Shown here piece after piece: positions 45,133 to 53,566 of a DNA stretch of 64,000 nucleotides. The number at the start of each line of letters is the position of its first letter. The first letter of the stretch is position 1. Source of the stretch: Micromonospora aurantiaca ATCC 27029 (GTDB taxonomy: Bacteria > Actinomycetota > Actinomycetes > Mycobacteriales > Micromonosporaceae); NCBI RefSeq assembly GCF_000145235.1, contig NC_014391.1, forward strand, positions 5,847,501-5,911,500, given 5' to 3'. The position numbers were made by a program, and so were the translations under genes. The notes under the pieces were generated by a model. It ran no database searches and had not been told where the DNA came from. It saw nothing but the letters and a program-made list of their open reading frames with translations.

Positions 45133-45882
45133 TCAGCCCGCCACCGCCTCCACCCGCCGCCGGACCAGGTCCGCCAGCTCCGGCAGGTCGGTCAGGGGGT
45201 CCGCCACCGCCACCGCGCCGGCCGACCGGGCCGACGCGCGTACCCCGTCGTGGAACCGGCCCGGCGCCAGGAAGTAGGCGGCCACCGCGACCCGGCGGGC
45301 GCCCGCGGCGCGCAGTCGCGTGACCGCGCCGCCGACCTCCGGGGGCGCCGCCGAGGCGTACGAGACGCGGCAGGGCACTCCGAGCCCGGCGCCGAACGCC
45401 GCGGCGACCCGGCCCACCGAGGCGCGCGCCGCCGGATCCCGGGTACCGGCCGCCGCCAGCACCACCGCGTCCAGACCACCCGGCCCGTCACCGGTCGCCT
45501 CCGCCAGACGGCGGCGCAGCCCGTCCAGCAGCCCGCCGTCCACCCCGCCGCCGGTCGGCCCCAGCACGTCCGTCACCCGTACCTCGATGTCCGCGCCGGC
45601 CGCCGCGACCGCCGCCGGGATGTCCACCTTCCGGTGGTACGCGGCGGTCAGCAGCAGCGGCACCAGGACCGCCCGGGAGTGACCGGCGTCGGCCAGCCCG
45701 CGCAGCACCTCGGCCGGCCCGGGATCGGTGTGGTCGAGCCAGCTCGGCAGCACCGGACGGCCGGGGCAGGTGTCCGCCACGGCCCGGGCCAGCGCCCGGG
45801 TCGCCTCCGCCGCACGCGGGTCACGGCTGCCGTGCGCCACCAGCACCACCGGCGGCCCGGCGCTCAGGTGTGCAGGCCGCAC
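45133..45882 (-). CDS. Sirohydrochlorin ferrochelatase (CbiX/SirB type)
   Basis: About 249 residues in two CbiX-like repeats. The first starts VVLVAHGSRDPRAAEA (near 12) and includes VLVPLLLTAAYHRKVDIP with the metal-binding His. The second is degenerate and includes VAVAAYFLAPGRFHDGV. It inserts iron into sirohydrochlorin to make sirohaem, the cofactor of the sulfite reductase encoded upstream in the same operon. GTG 45882 overlaps cysH by 19 bases; GTG 45849, right before VVLVAHG, is a plausible alternative. Confidence 0.88.
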   Translation of the reverse strand: MRPAHLSAGPPVVLVAHGSRDPRAAEATRALARAVADTCPGRPVLPSWLDHTDPGPAEVLRGLADAGHSRAVLVPLLLTAAYHRKVDIPAAVAAAGADIEVRVTDVLGPTGGGVDGGLLDGLRRRLAEATGDGPGGLDAVVLAAAGTRDPAARASVGRVAAAFGAGLGVPCRVSYASAAPPEVGGAVTRLRAAGARRVAVAAYFLAPGRFHDGVRASARSAGAVAVADPLTDLPELADLVRRRVEAVAG

Positions 45883-46613
45883 TCGGTCTTCTCGAACATC
45901 GCCCAGCGCCCGGCGCGCGGGTCCTCCCCCGCCTTCGTCCGCCGGGTGCACGGCCAGCAGCCGATCGAGCCGTAGCCGCGGGCGAACAGCTCGTTGACCG
46001 GGATGTCGTACCGGGCCACGTAGGCGTCCACCTCCCGCTGCGTCCAGGCCGCTATCGGGTTCACCTTGACCTTGCCGCGCCGCGCGTCGAAGCCCACCAC
46101 CGGCGTGTTCGCCCGGGTCGGCGACTCGTCCCGGCGCAGCCCGGCGGCCCAGGCGTCGTACCCGGACAGCGCCCGCTCCAGCGGCTCCACCTTGCGCAGC
46201 TGGCAGCAGTCGTCCGGGGACCTGTTGAACAGGCGCGGACCGTACTGGCCGTCCTGCTGCCCCACAGTCATCCGCGGCCGGATCGAGCGCACCCGCACCG
46301 GCATCCGCCGGGCCACCTCGTCGCGGACCCGCAGCGTCTCCGGGAAGTGCAGGCCGGTGTCCAGGAACACCACGTCGACGCCGGGCGCGACCCGGGAGAC
46401 CAGGTGCGCCACCACGCCGTCGGCCATCGAGCTGGTCACGCAGAACCGCTCGCCGAACGTCTCCACCGCCCACCGGGCGATCTCGATCGCGGGCGCGTCG
46501 GCCAGCTCCCGGCCGGCCTCCTCGGCCAGCGCGCGCAGCTCCTCCGGGTCGCGGCGCGTCGGCTCGGCCGCGCCGATCAGGCCGAGGCCGGCGGCGGAGA
46601 CGAGGCCGCTCAC
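45864..46613 (-). CDS. cysH: Phosphoadenylyl/adenylyl-sulfate reductase
   Basis: A 249-residue thiol-dependent APS/PAPS reductase. The PP-loop-like region is FCVTSSMADGVVAHL (near 61). The Cys-Cys pairs that ligate a [4Fe-4S] cluster are present (DDCCQLRKVEPL near 138 and GCWPCTRR near 224), which indicates the APS-using bacterial type. The C-terminal catalytic Cys is in ECGLHT. It reduces adenylyl sulfate to sulfite. GTG 46613 overlaps the small zinc-ribbon gene stop by four bases. Confidence 0.94.
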   Translation of the reverse strand: MSGLVSAAGLGLIGAAEPTRRDPEELRALAEEAGRELADAPAIEIARWAVETFGERFCVTSSMADGVVAHLVSRVAPGVDVVFLDTGLHFPETLRVRDEVARRMPVRVRSIRPRMTVGQQDGQYGPRLFNRSPDDCCQLRKVEPLERALSGYDAWAAGLRRDESPTRANTPVVGFDARRGKVKVNPIAAWTQREVDAYVARYDIPVNELFARGYGSIGCWPCTRRTKAGEDPRAGRWAMFEKTECGLHT

Positions 46614-46768
46614 CGGGTCACCGCCCGGCTCAGCAGGCCGGTGAACTTCACCGCGAAGACCCGCGCGCAGGCGTGGCACTCCCAGGCGCCGTGCCCGGCC
46701 TCGTGCGGTCGCAGGTCCTCCTCGCCGCAGTACGGGCAGTAGAGAGGCGCAGATCGGGCATCGCTCAT
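46610..46768 (-). CDS. 52-residue zinc-ribbon protein between sir and cysH
   Basis: This small gene encodes CPYC (residues 11-14) and CHAC (31-34), a classic four-Cys zinc ribbon, then ARVFAVKFTGLLSRAVTR. GGAGGAG lies 5 nt before ATG 46768. It overlaps sir upstream (ATGA) and cysH downstream (GTGA), so all four genes are translated as one unit. I recall short open frames at this position in other actinobacteria, without an assigned role. It could deliver iron-sulfur clusters or act as a redox partner or scaffold for the reductases. Confidence 0.85.
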   Translation of the reverse strand: MSDARSAPLYCPYCGEEDLRPHEAGHGAWECHACARVFAVKFTGLLSRAVTR

Positions 46769-48474
46769 CGGAGCTCCTCCTCGTCGGCTCTGATCACCCA
46801 GTTGGCGAACGTCTCACCCTCGGTCCGGCCGGCCAGGTAGCGGCGGGCGAGCCGTTCCACGTACTCCGGAAGCTCCTCGGCGGTGGTCTTCAGACCGCGC
46901 AGCTTGCGGCCGAAGCCGGCGGTCTGCCCCTGCGCCATGCCGAGGCCGCCGCCGAGGTGCACCTGGAAGCCCTCGACCTGCCGGCCGTCCGGGCCGACCA
47001 CGAGCTGGCCCTTGAGCCCGATGTCGGCGACCTGGGTGCGGGCGCAGGCGTTCGGGCAGCCGTTGAGGTGGATGGAGATGTCCGCGTCGAAGTCGCGCAG
47101 CCGCTCCTCCAGGCGGGCGACCAGCTCCTCACCGCGCCGCTTGGTCTCGACGATGGCGAGCTTGCAGAACTCGATGCCGGTGCAGGCCATCGTGCCGCGC
47201 CGCCAGGCCGACGGCCGGGCCTCCAGGCCGATCCCGCGCAGCGCCGCGACCAGCGAGTCGGTCCGCTCCGGCGCCACGTCCAGCACGAGCAGCTTCTGGT
47301 ACGGCGTGAGCCGCACCCGGTCGCTGCCGTGCGCCTCGACCACGTCGGCGAGCTGCGCCAGCTGGGTTCCGGACACCCGGCCCACCACCGGGGCCGCGCC
47401 CACGTAGTTCGCGCCGTCACTCTGCCGGTGCACGCCGATGTGGTCGACCGGCTTCGCCGGCAGGTCGGCGGCCGGACCGTCGAGCAGCGTGCGGCCCAGG
47501 TACTCCTTCTCCAGCACCTCCCGGAAGCGCTCCACGCCCCAGTCGGCGACCAGGAACTTCAGCCGGGCCCGGTTGCGCAGCCGACGGTAGCCGTAGTCGC
47601 GGAAGATGCCGACCACACCGGCCCACACGTCCGGTACCTCGTTCAGCGGCACCCAGACGCCGAGCCGCTTGGCGAGCATCGGGTTGGTGGAGAGCCCGCC
47701 GCCGACCCACACGTCGAACCCGGGCCCGTGCTCCGGGTGCTCCACGCCGAGGAACGCGATGTCGTTCGCCTCGTACGGCGTGTCGACCAGCCAGGAGATC
47801 GAGGTCTTGAACTTGCGGGGCAGGTTGGAGTACGCCTTGTCGCCGACGTACCGGCGGACGATCTCGTCGATCGCCGGCGTCGGGTCGAGCACCTCGTCCC
47901 GGGCCACCCCGGCGACCGGGCTGCCCAGCACGATCCGGGGGCAGTCGCCGCACGCCTCGGTGGTCTGCAGGCCGACCGCCTCCAGCCGGCGCCAGATCTC
48001 CGGCATGTCCTCGACCCGGATCCAGTGGTACTGGATGTTCTGCCGGTCGGTGATGTCGGCGGTGTCCCGGGCGAACTCGCGGGAGATGTCCGCGATCACG
48101 CGGAGCTGGGCCAGGTTGAGCTGGCCGCCGTCCACCCGTACCCGGAGCATGAAGAACTCGTCCTCCAGCTCGTGCGGCTCCAGCACCGCGGTACGCCCGC
48201 CGTCGATGCCGGCCTTGCGCTGGGTGTAGAGGCCCCACCAGCGGAACCGGCCGCGCAGGTCCTGCGGGTCGATCGAGGCGAAACCGTTGTGGGCGTAGAT
48301 GTTCTCGATCCGGTCCCGCACGTTCAGCGGGTCGTCGTCCTTCTTGATCCGCTCGTTGGGGTTGAGCGGCTCACGGTGTCCGAGCGCCCACTGCCCCTCG
48401 CCGCGTGGCCGGCGGGGCGCACGGGCGGCAGGCGCCGGGGTGTCGGGACGGGTCGGGGTGCTGCTGACCGCCAT
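46765..48474 (-). CDS. sir: Assimilatory sulfite reductase (ferredoxin)
   Basis: 569 residues with the twofold nitrite/sulfite-reductase plan. The N-terminal half has RFRWWGLYTQRKAGIDGG and DITDRQNIQYHWIRVED, with ACGDCPR near 165. The C-terminal half carries the sirohaem-[4Fe-4S] ligands CTGIEFC and CPNAC (about 420-460). It reduces sulfite to sulfide with electrons from ferredoxin, as mycobacterial SirA (NirA) does. ATG 48474 has GGAGG 8 nt upstream; ATG 48489 lies upstream of that SD and is unlikely. It heads the sulfur operon. Confidence 0.95.
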   Translation of the reverse strand: MAVSSTPTRPDTPAPAARAPRRPRGEGQWALGHREPLNPNERIKKDDDPLNVRDRIENIYAHNGFASIDPQDLRGRFRWWGLYTQRKAGIDGGRTAVLEPHELEDEFFMLRVRVDGGQLNLAQLRVIADISREFARDTADITDRQNIQYHWIRVEDMPEIWRRLEAVGLQTTEACGDCPRIVLGSPVAGVARDEVLDPTPAIDEIVRRYVGDKAYSNLPRKFKTSISWLVDTPYEANDIAFLGVEHPEHGPGFDVWVGGGLSTNPMLAKRLGVWVPLNEVPDVWAGVVGIFRDYGYRRLRNRARLKFLVADWGVERFREVLEKEYLGRTLLDGPAADLPAKPVDHIGVHRQSDGANYVGAAPVVGRVSGTQLAQLADVVEAHGSDRVRLTPYQKLLVLDVAPERTDSLVAALRGIGLEARPSAWRRGTMACTGIEFCKLAIVETKRRGEELVARLEERLRDFDADISIHLNGCPNACARTQVADIGLKGQLVVGPDGRQVEGFQVHLGGGLGMAQGQTAGFGRKLRGLKTTAEELPEYVERLARRYLAGRTEGETFANWVIRADEEELR

Positions 48475-48606
48475 CGCGGCGTCCTCCATGGTCTGCTGCG
48501 GTGCCTGGAGCGCGGACGCGGCGGCCGGCCCTGGAGAGGGCCGTGGACGGCGATGTCGATGACGGCCGGCGCGAGTACGCGCCCGAGACGGAAAGGTCGG
48601 GCGTCG

Positions 48607-48693
48607 TCAGTGGGCCGGACAGATCGCGCTGCGCACGCGGCCGTAATCGACGTGGCGACGAGCCACGAAGCGGCGGACGACAGCGGCGGTCAT
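48607..48693 (-). CDS. Putative Cys-containing leader peptide of the sulfite-reduction operon
   Basis: A 28-residue open frame (31 if ATG 48702 is used) whose C-terminal part reads RRHVDYGRVRSAICPAH. The motif RRHVD-x-GR-x-x-SAIC matches short leader peptides that I recall upstream of sulfur-assimilation genes across actinobacteria. A near-terminal Cys codon suggests ribosome stalling when cysteine is scarce. It lies 132 nt upstream of sir on the same strand. A 6-bp hairpin (48527-48542, GGCCCT/AGGGCC) lies between it and sir and could be part of an attenuator. Confidence 0.75.
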   Translation of the reverse strand: MTAAVVRRFVARRHVDYGRVRSAICPAH

Positions 48694-48807
48694 GTGCCTC
48701 ATGCTGCCACACCACGCCCCGCACGACCACAGCTCCGCACTGTGATCCCACATCACGGGCCCACCACCCCCACATCGACCCCCATCCCCCTCCCCGCCCT
48801 CTCCCCG

Positions 48808-48868
48808 GTGATCAAGGAGTTAGCGTCCCCCAACCCACCACCCCGGGCCGCAATCTCCTTGGTCAACA
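48808..48868. repeat. GATCAAGGAG imperfect inverted repeat
   Basis: GGTGATCAAGGAGTTAGCG and the complement of GCAATCTCCTTGGTCAAC match at 15 of 19 positions around a C-rich spacer. Layout and size resemble the neighbouring GATCATGAAGTTG element, and it may be a diverged relative. Confidence 0.55.
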
Positions 48869-48894
48869 AGCTCAACCCCACCCACCCGCTCCAT

Positions 48895-48952
48895 TGATCA
48901 TGAAGTTGGCGGGGACAAAAGGGACGGTGCGTGCCGTCAACTTCATGATCGA
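48895..48952. repeat. GATCATGAAGTTG inverted repeat, copy 2
   Basis: TGATCATGAAGTTGGCGG (48895-48912) and the opposing arm (48934-48952) are related to copy 1 at 36949-37009, with arms almost identical. It is again followed by CGACCGGGT and a G-rich tract. It stands in the 355-bp gap 48703-49058, which otherwise holds no gene. Confidence 0.85.
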
Positions 48953-49058
48953 CCGGGTCCGGGCGTGGGGCCGGGGCGAGGGCCGGGTCGGGGGGCCGGG
49001 TGGGTGGGAATCGGTGGAGCGGACGGGCGGGAAGGGCTGGGCGTGTGAGGCTGCGGGG

Positions 49059-50924
49059 GTGAGGAGGTTCGCGCCCGCGTCCGTCCGCAGCCGGCCGGGT
49101 CCGGTGGTGTGGGTGATACCCGGACTGCTCACGCTCGCTGTGACACTGACCGGCATCGGGCACGCCCAGCCGTGGCGGGACGAGCTGGCGACCTGGAGCG
49201 CCGCCATTCGCCCGGTACCGGACCTGGTCCGGATGACCCGCACGATCGACGCCGCTACCGGGCCGTACTACCTGCTCGTGCACGGCTGGACCGCCCTGGC
49301 CGGCGCGTCGCCGACCGCGCTGCGGCTGCCTTCGGCGCTGGCCATGGCGGTGGCCGCCGCGCTCACCGCCCGCCTCGGCGCAGTGCTTGTCGGCCGGAGG
49401 GCCGGGCTGCTGGCCGGACTGCTGTTCGCGGTGCTGCCGGTCACCTCGCGGTACGGCCAGGAGGCCCGCCCGTACGCCCTCGCCACGCTGTTCGCCGTGC
49501 TGGCCACGCTGTTGCTGGTCGAGGCGCTGCGCCGGCCGACCTGGCGACGCTGGGCCGGGTACGCCCTCGCCGTCGCCGCGCTCGCCCTGCTCCACCTGAT
49601 CGCGCTCACCCTGCTCGCCGCCCACGCCGTGGTGGTGCTGCTGACCGCCGCACGTGGCCCCGCGGCGGTCGTCGATCCGCCCGGCCGGTCCCGAGCCGAG
49701 ATGCCCGACGCGAGCCGGCCATGCCGCAGACACCCGTGGCGTTCCACCCAGCCACGAGATCGAGCGCCGGTGGAACGCCACGGGTGTCACGGCGCCCCGC
49801 AGACACCCGCGGCGCTCCACCCAGCCACGAGATCGAGCGCCGGTGGAACGCCACGGGTGTCTCCCGGGAGCAGGGAGCACGGCACGGACGCGCCGGAAGC
49901 GGAACGGCAGGACGTGACCGGCGAGGCTCGGGAGGGGTCGGCGCCCGGCCGACGGGTGCTGGCCGGGTGGCTGCTGGCGCTGGTGCCGGTCGTCGTGCTC
50001 GTCACCCCACTGGCGCTGGTGGCGCGGGGGCAGCGTGGACGGCAACTCGACTGGGTGGACCCGGCGCGCCTGCCCGACCTGGCGGCGTTGCCGGGCGCGC
50101 TGGCGCAGAGCGGTGTCGTCGGCGGGTTCGTGCTCGCGCTCGCGGCGCTCGGCGCGGCCCGGCTGGGTCGCCGGGCGCTGCTGCCGGTCGCCGCCGTGCT
50201 GCTGCCGGTGGTGCTGGTCTTCGCCGCCGGAACGATTGTGCCGCTGTGGGTGACCCGCTACCTCGTCTTCACCGTGCCGTTCGCCTGTGTACTTGCCGGC
50301 GCCGCGCTGGCTGCCGCGCGGGTCACTCCCGCGCCAGCCCGAACGCCGGGAACAGCGACGCCCGCCGAACCCGAGCGCACGGCGACACCCGCCGCAGCCG
50401 GCCGCACTGCCGCGCCCGCGGAAGCAGAGCAAGGACCGACGTCGCCGCGCGGACGGATCGCGGCGGGAATCGCGGTGGTGGTCCTGGCCGGGCTGCTCGG
50501 GCTGCCCGACCAGGTGGCCCTGCGCCGTACCCACGAGTGGCCGCGCAGCGCACCCGTCGACTACGCGGGCGCGGCCGGGATCATCCGCGCCGAGCAGCGG
50601 CCGGGCGATGCGATCGTCTACTCGCCCCGGGACGGGTGGCTGTTCCCGGATCTCGGCATGGCGTACCACATGGGGCGGAGGCTGCCGCGCGACGTGCTCG
50701 TGGTCCGCGACCAGCGGCAGGACGCGAGCCTCTGGGCCGTGGAGTGCGACGACCCGGCGCGGTGCCTGGCCGGGGTGGACCGGGTGTGGCTGGTGGTCAC
50801 CGGCCGCCGCCCCGACCCGCCGGCGGCGGTGCCTGGCGCGAAGGGCGACGCGCTGCGCGCGGGCTACACGGTGCGGCAGGTGTGGCCGCGGCCGGGGATC
50901 ACGGTGGCCCTGCTCGTCCGGTGA
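49059..50924 (+). CDS. GT39/PMT-like membrane glycosyltransferase with repeat insertion
   Basis: A 621-residue polytopic protein (about ten TM helices). The first loop after TM1 has the catalytic-type acidic residue in PWRDELATW (near residue 36), and YGQEARPYAL (near 134) is the hallmark of actinobacterial GT39-like mannosyltransferases. The C-terminal extracytoplasmic domain (~490-621) includes GDAIVYSPRDGW. Residues ~207-285, between two TM blocks, are a hydrophilic insert encoded largely by two palindromic repeats. It probably moves a sugar from a polyprenyl-phosphate donor. GTG 49059 is inferred. Its 3' end overlaps pdtaS by 26 bp, convergently. Confidence 0.8.
   Translation: MRRFAPASVRSRPGPVVWVIPGLLTLAVTLTGIGHAQPWRDELATWSAAIRPVPDLVRMTRTIDAATGPYYLLVHGWTALAGASPTALRLPSALAMAVAAALTARLGAVLVGRRAGLLAGLLFAVLPVTSRYGQEARPYALATLFAVLATLLLVEALRRPTWRRWAGYALAVAALALLHLIALTLLAAHAVVVLLTAARGPAAVVDPPGRSRAEMPDASRPCRRHPWRSTQPRDRAPVERHGCHGAPQTPAALHPATRSSAGGTPRVSPGSREHGTDAPEAERQDVTGEAREGSAPGRRVLAGWLLALVPVVVLVTPLALVARGQRGRQLDWVDPARLPDLAALPGALAQSGVVGGFVLALAALGAARLGRRALLPVAAVLLPVVLVFAAGTIVPLWVTRYLVFTVPFACVLAGAALAAARVTPAPARTPGTATPAEPERTATPAAAGRTAAPAEAEQGPTSPRGRIAAGIAVVVLAGLLGLPDQVALRRTHEWPRSAPVDYAGAAGIIRAEQRPGDAIVYSPRDGWLFPDLGMAYHMGRRLPRDVLVVRDQRQDASLWAVECDDPARCLAGVDRVWLVVTGRRPDPPAAVPGAKGDALRAGYTVRQVWPRPGITVALLVR
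49726..49861. repeat. Two tandem 63-bp palindromic repeats inside a coding sequence
   Basis: Copies at 49726-49788 and 49799-49861 (period 73 bp) share the core CCAGCCACGAGATCGAGCGC. Copy 1 has perfect 19-bp arms starting GACACCCGTGGCGTTCCAC; copy 2 has two substitutions in the left arm. Because 73 is not a multiple of three, the two copies are read in different frames within the glycosyltransferase. Confidence 0.9.
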
Positions 50925-52491
50925 GGCGGTCGGTGGTGCCGCGGGCCAGCGGTACGACGATGGCCGCCTCGGTGCCGCCGTCGGCGCCGTTGCGCAGGTC
51001 GATGGTGCCGCGCAGCTCGCCGGTGACGAGCGCCCGGACGATCTGGAGGCCCAGGTTGCCGCCGCGTTCGGCGTCGAACTGCTCGGGCAGCCCTCGGCCG
51101 TTGTCGGTGACAGTGACGTGCAGTTGCTTGCGGGCCCGGTGCGCGGAGACCACCACTTCGGGCCGGGGCGCGGAGACCACGGCCTCGGGCCGGGCCGCGT
51201 CCCCGGGCGACGGGGCAGCGGCCTCCTCGTCGGCCGGCGGGAAGCCGTGTTCGACGGCGTTGAGCAGCAGTTCGTTGAGCACCATCACCAGCGAGGTGGC
51301 GATCTCGGCGGGCAGTACGCCGAAGGTGCCGCGGCGGCGCATGCCCACGCTCACCTCGGTGGCGGCGACCTCGGTGGCGGCGCTGGCGACCCGGTCCACG
51401 ATGCCGTCGAACTCGACCGCCTCGTCGCTGGACATGGAGAGCGTCTCGTGCACGAGCGCGATCGAGGCGACCCGGCGTACCGACTCTTCGAGCGCCACCC
51501 GCGCCTCGGGCATGGCGACCCTCCGGGCCTGGAGGCGCAGCAGCGCGGCGACGGTCTGGAGGTTGTTCTTCACCCGGTGGTGGATCTCCCGGATGGTGGC
51601 GTCCTTGGTGATCAGGGCGCGGTCGCGGCGGCGTACCTCGGTGATGTCGCGGACCAGCACCAGCGCGCCGATCGGCACTCCGGCGGGCATCAGCGGCAGC
51701 GCCCGGGTGAGCATGGTGGCGCCCCGCGCGTCGATCTCCCGGCGGGGTGGCGCCTCGCCGCGCAGCGCGGCGAGCACGGCGTTGCCGGCATCGGTGCCTT
51801 CGAGTGGGTCGCCGGCGAGCCGGCGATGCAGCTTGGCCAGATCCTCCCCGACGAGGTGGGAGGCGTAGCCGAGGCGGCGGTACGCGGACTGCGCGTTCGG
51901 GCTGGCGTAGGTGACCTTGCCGTTGGCGTCGAGCCGCACCAGACCGTCGCCGACCCGGGGCGCCGAGGTGGTCTCGCCGGGGTGCCGGGGCGGCGGGAAC
52001 GTGCCGTCGGCGATCATCTGGGCGAGGTCGTCGGCCGTGGTCAGGTAGTTCAGTTCGAGCTGGCTCGGGGTGCGCGCGGTGGACAGGTTGGTGTCCCGGC
52101 CCACCACGGCGATCACCTCGCCGGCTTCACCGTCGCCGGTGCGCAGCCGGACCGGGATCGCCTCGTGGCGGGCCGGGACGTCGCCGTACCAGACCGGGTC
52201 GCCCTCGCGCCAGATCCGTCCCTGCCGGTGGGCCACCTCCAGGTGGGCCACCTCGGCCCCGCCGACGATGCGCCCGACCTGGTCGTCCAGGTAGGCGGTC
52301 GGCGCGGTGGTGGGACGGACCTGGGCCACGCAGAGGAACGTGCCGTCACCGTCCACCGGCACCCAGAGCAGCAGGTCGGCGAAGGACAGGTCGGACAGCA
52401 GCTGCCAGTCGCCGGCGATCCGGTGCAGGTGGTCGATGTCGGCCGGGCGGAGCGCGGTGTGCTCCTCGGCGAGGTCACGGAGGGTGGACAC
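50899..52491 (-). CDS. pdtaS: Cytosolic sensor histidine kinase (PdtaS type)
   Basis: 530 residues without TM helices. An N-terminal GAF-like domain (~15-160), a PAS domain (~185-290) and a HisKA_2 phosphoacceptor, EIHHRVKNNLQTVAALLRL (His near 302), lead to a HATPase with NELLLNAVEHGF (near 395) and VTDNGRGLP. PdtaS phosphorylates the ANTAR-type antiterminator PdtaR, which is not encoded here. Gene order with whiB1, TB7.3 and sigH matches M. tuberculosis. A Pro/Ala-rich insert (~405-430) interrupts the HATPase. Confidence 0.92.
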   Translation of the reverse strand: MSTLRDLAEEHTALRPADIDHLHRIAGDWQLLSDLSFADLLLWVPVDGDGTFLCVAQVRPTTAPTAYLDDQVGRIVGGAEVAHLEVAHRQGRIWREGDPVWYGDVPARHEAIPVRLRTGDGEAGEVIAVVGRDTNLSTARTPSQLELNYLTTADDLAQMIADGTFPPPRHPGETTSAPRVGDGLVRLDANGKVTYASPNAQSAYRRLGYASHLVGEDLAKLHRRLAGDPLEGTDAGNAVLAALRGEAPPRREIDARGATMLTRALPLMPAGVPIGALVLVRDITEVRRRDRALITKDATIREIHHRVKNNLQTVAALLRLQARRVAMPEARVALEESVRRVASIALVHETLSMSSDEAVEFDGIVDRVASAATEVAATEVSVGMRRRGTFGVLPAEIATSLVMVLNELLLNAVEHGFPPADEEAAAPSPGDAARPEAVVSAPRPEVVVSAHRARKQLHVTVTDNGRGLPEQFDAERGGNLGLQIVRALVTGELRGTIDLRNGADGGTEAAIVVPLARGTTDRLTGRAGPP

Positions 52492-52516
52492 GCCACACAG
52501 CGTGCCACGCCGGACC

Positions 52517-53566
52517 TCACATCGTCGCCGTGACCTTCTTCAAGCCGCGCGGCGCGTCCGGGTCCTCGCCCCGGGCCAGGGCCAGGGACAGCGCGAGCCG
52601 TTGCAGCGGCAGGATGTCGAGCAGCGGCGCGTACCGCTCGTCGACCTCGGGAACCGCCATCCGGGTCTCGCCGACCTCGGCGGAGCCGACCACGACCACG
52701 TCGGCGCGGCGTTCGCCGAGGCGGGGCAGCACCTCGCGCATCGACGTGCCGCCGGGGCCGGAGCCGACCACGGCGAGCACCGGGACGTCCGGGTCGGTCA
52801 TGGCGAGCGGGCCGTGCAGCAGGTCGGCGCCGGAGAAGGCGAGCGCCGGGAGGTACGACGTCTCCATCAGCTTCAGCGCCGCCTCCCGGGCGGTCGGGTA
52901 CGCGTACCCCCGGCCGGTGGTGACGAGCTGGGCGGCGAACCGGTAGCGCGGGGCGAGCCGGGGCGGGGTGTCGTCGGCGAGCGTCTGCGCTGCCAGCTCG
53001 GGCAGGCGGCTCAGGGCGGCGTGCTCCTCGGCGGGCAGCACGCCGTCGCCGGCGCGTACGCCCTCGATCAGCATGAGCAGCGCGAGCAGCTCGGCGGTGT
53101 AGGTCTTGGTGGCGGCGACCGCGCGCTCGTGGCCGGCGGCGATGTCGACGCTCAGCTCGGCGGTCTCCACCAGCGGCGAGCCGGGGTTGTTGGTGACCGC
53201 GAGGGTGAGCGCGCCGGAGGCGCGGGCGACCCGCAGCACCTCGGCCAGGTCGGGCGAGCCGCCGCTCTGGCTGACGCCGACGACGAGCGCGTCGGAGAGG
53301 TCGGGCCGGGCGCCGAAGACGGTGATCGCGCTCGGGGAGGCCAGCCCGGCGGGCAGTCCGAGGCGGATCTCGGTCAGGTAGGCCGCGTAGAGCGCGGCGT
53401 GGTCGGAGGTGCCCCGGGCGGTGAAGACGACGTGCCGGGGGCGGCGTTCGGCGACGACGGCCGCCACCTCGGCGATGGCCGCCGCGTGCTCGGTGGAGAG
53501 CAGACGCTCGTAACCGGCCGGCTGCTCGTCGATGTCGGCGGCCATACCGGCCCCTGCTTGCGTCAC
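52517..53566 (-). CDS. Double-SIS-domain sugar-phosphate isomerase/deaminase-like protein
   Basis: 349 residues with two SIS domains (~45-175 and ~205-340). It has TARGTSDHAALYA (near 50), VGVSQSGGSPDLAEVL (phosphosugar Ser motif near 97), ERAVAATKTYTAEL (near 150) and REAALKLMETSYLPAL (near 228). This is the isomerase half of GlmS without the glutaminase, as in GlcN6P deaminase-type or AgaS-like enzymes. It may act on glucosamine 6-phosphate. GGAGG stands 7 nt before GTG 53566. Confidence 0.9.
   Translation of the reverse strand: MTQAGAGMAADIDEQPAGYERLLSTEHAAAIAEVAAVVAERRPRHVVFTARGTSDHAALYAAYLTEIRLGLPAGLASPSAITVFGARPDLSDALVVGVSQSGGSPDLAEVLRVARASGALTLAVTNNPGSPLVETAELSVDIAAGHERAVAATKTYTAELLALLMLIEGVRAGDGVLPAEEHAALSRLPELAAQTLADDTPPRLAPRYRFAAQLVTTGRGYAYPTAREAALKLMETSYLPALAFSGADLLHGPLAMTDPDVPVLAVVGSGPGGTSMREVLPRLGERRADVVVVGSAEVGETRMAVPEVDERYAPLLDILPLQRLALSLALARGEDPDAPRGLKKVTATM

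Noticed and set aside
49726..49861. Tandem repeats as a possible CRISPR array
   Set aside because: There are only two copies, a 10-nt gap instead of 30-40-nt unique spacers, long inverted arms, and no cas genes.
48753..50669. 638-codon minus-strand frame opposite the GT39-like gene
   Set aside because: It is a shadow frame. The plus strand has the TM helices and the YGQEARPYAL motif; the minus-strand translation is low-complexity.
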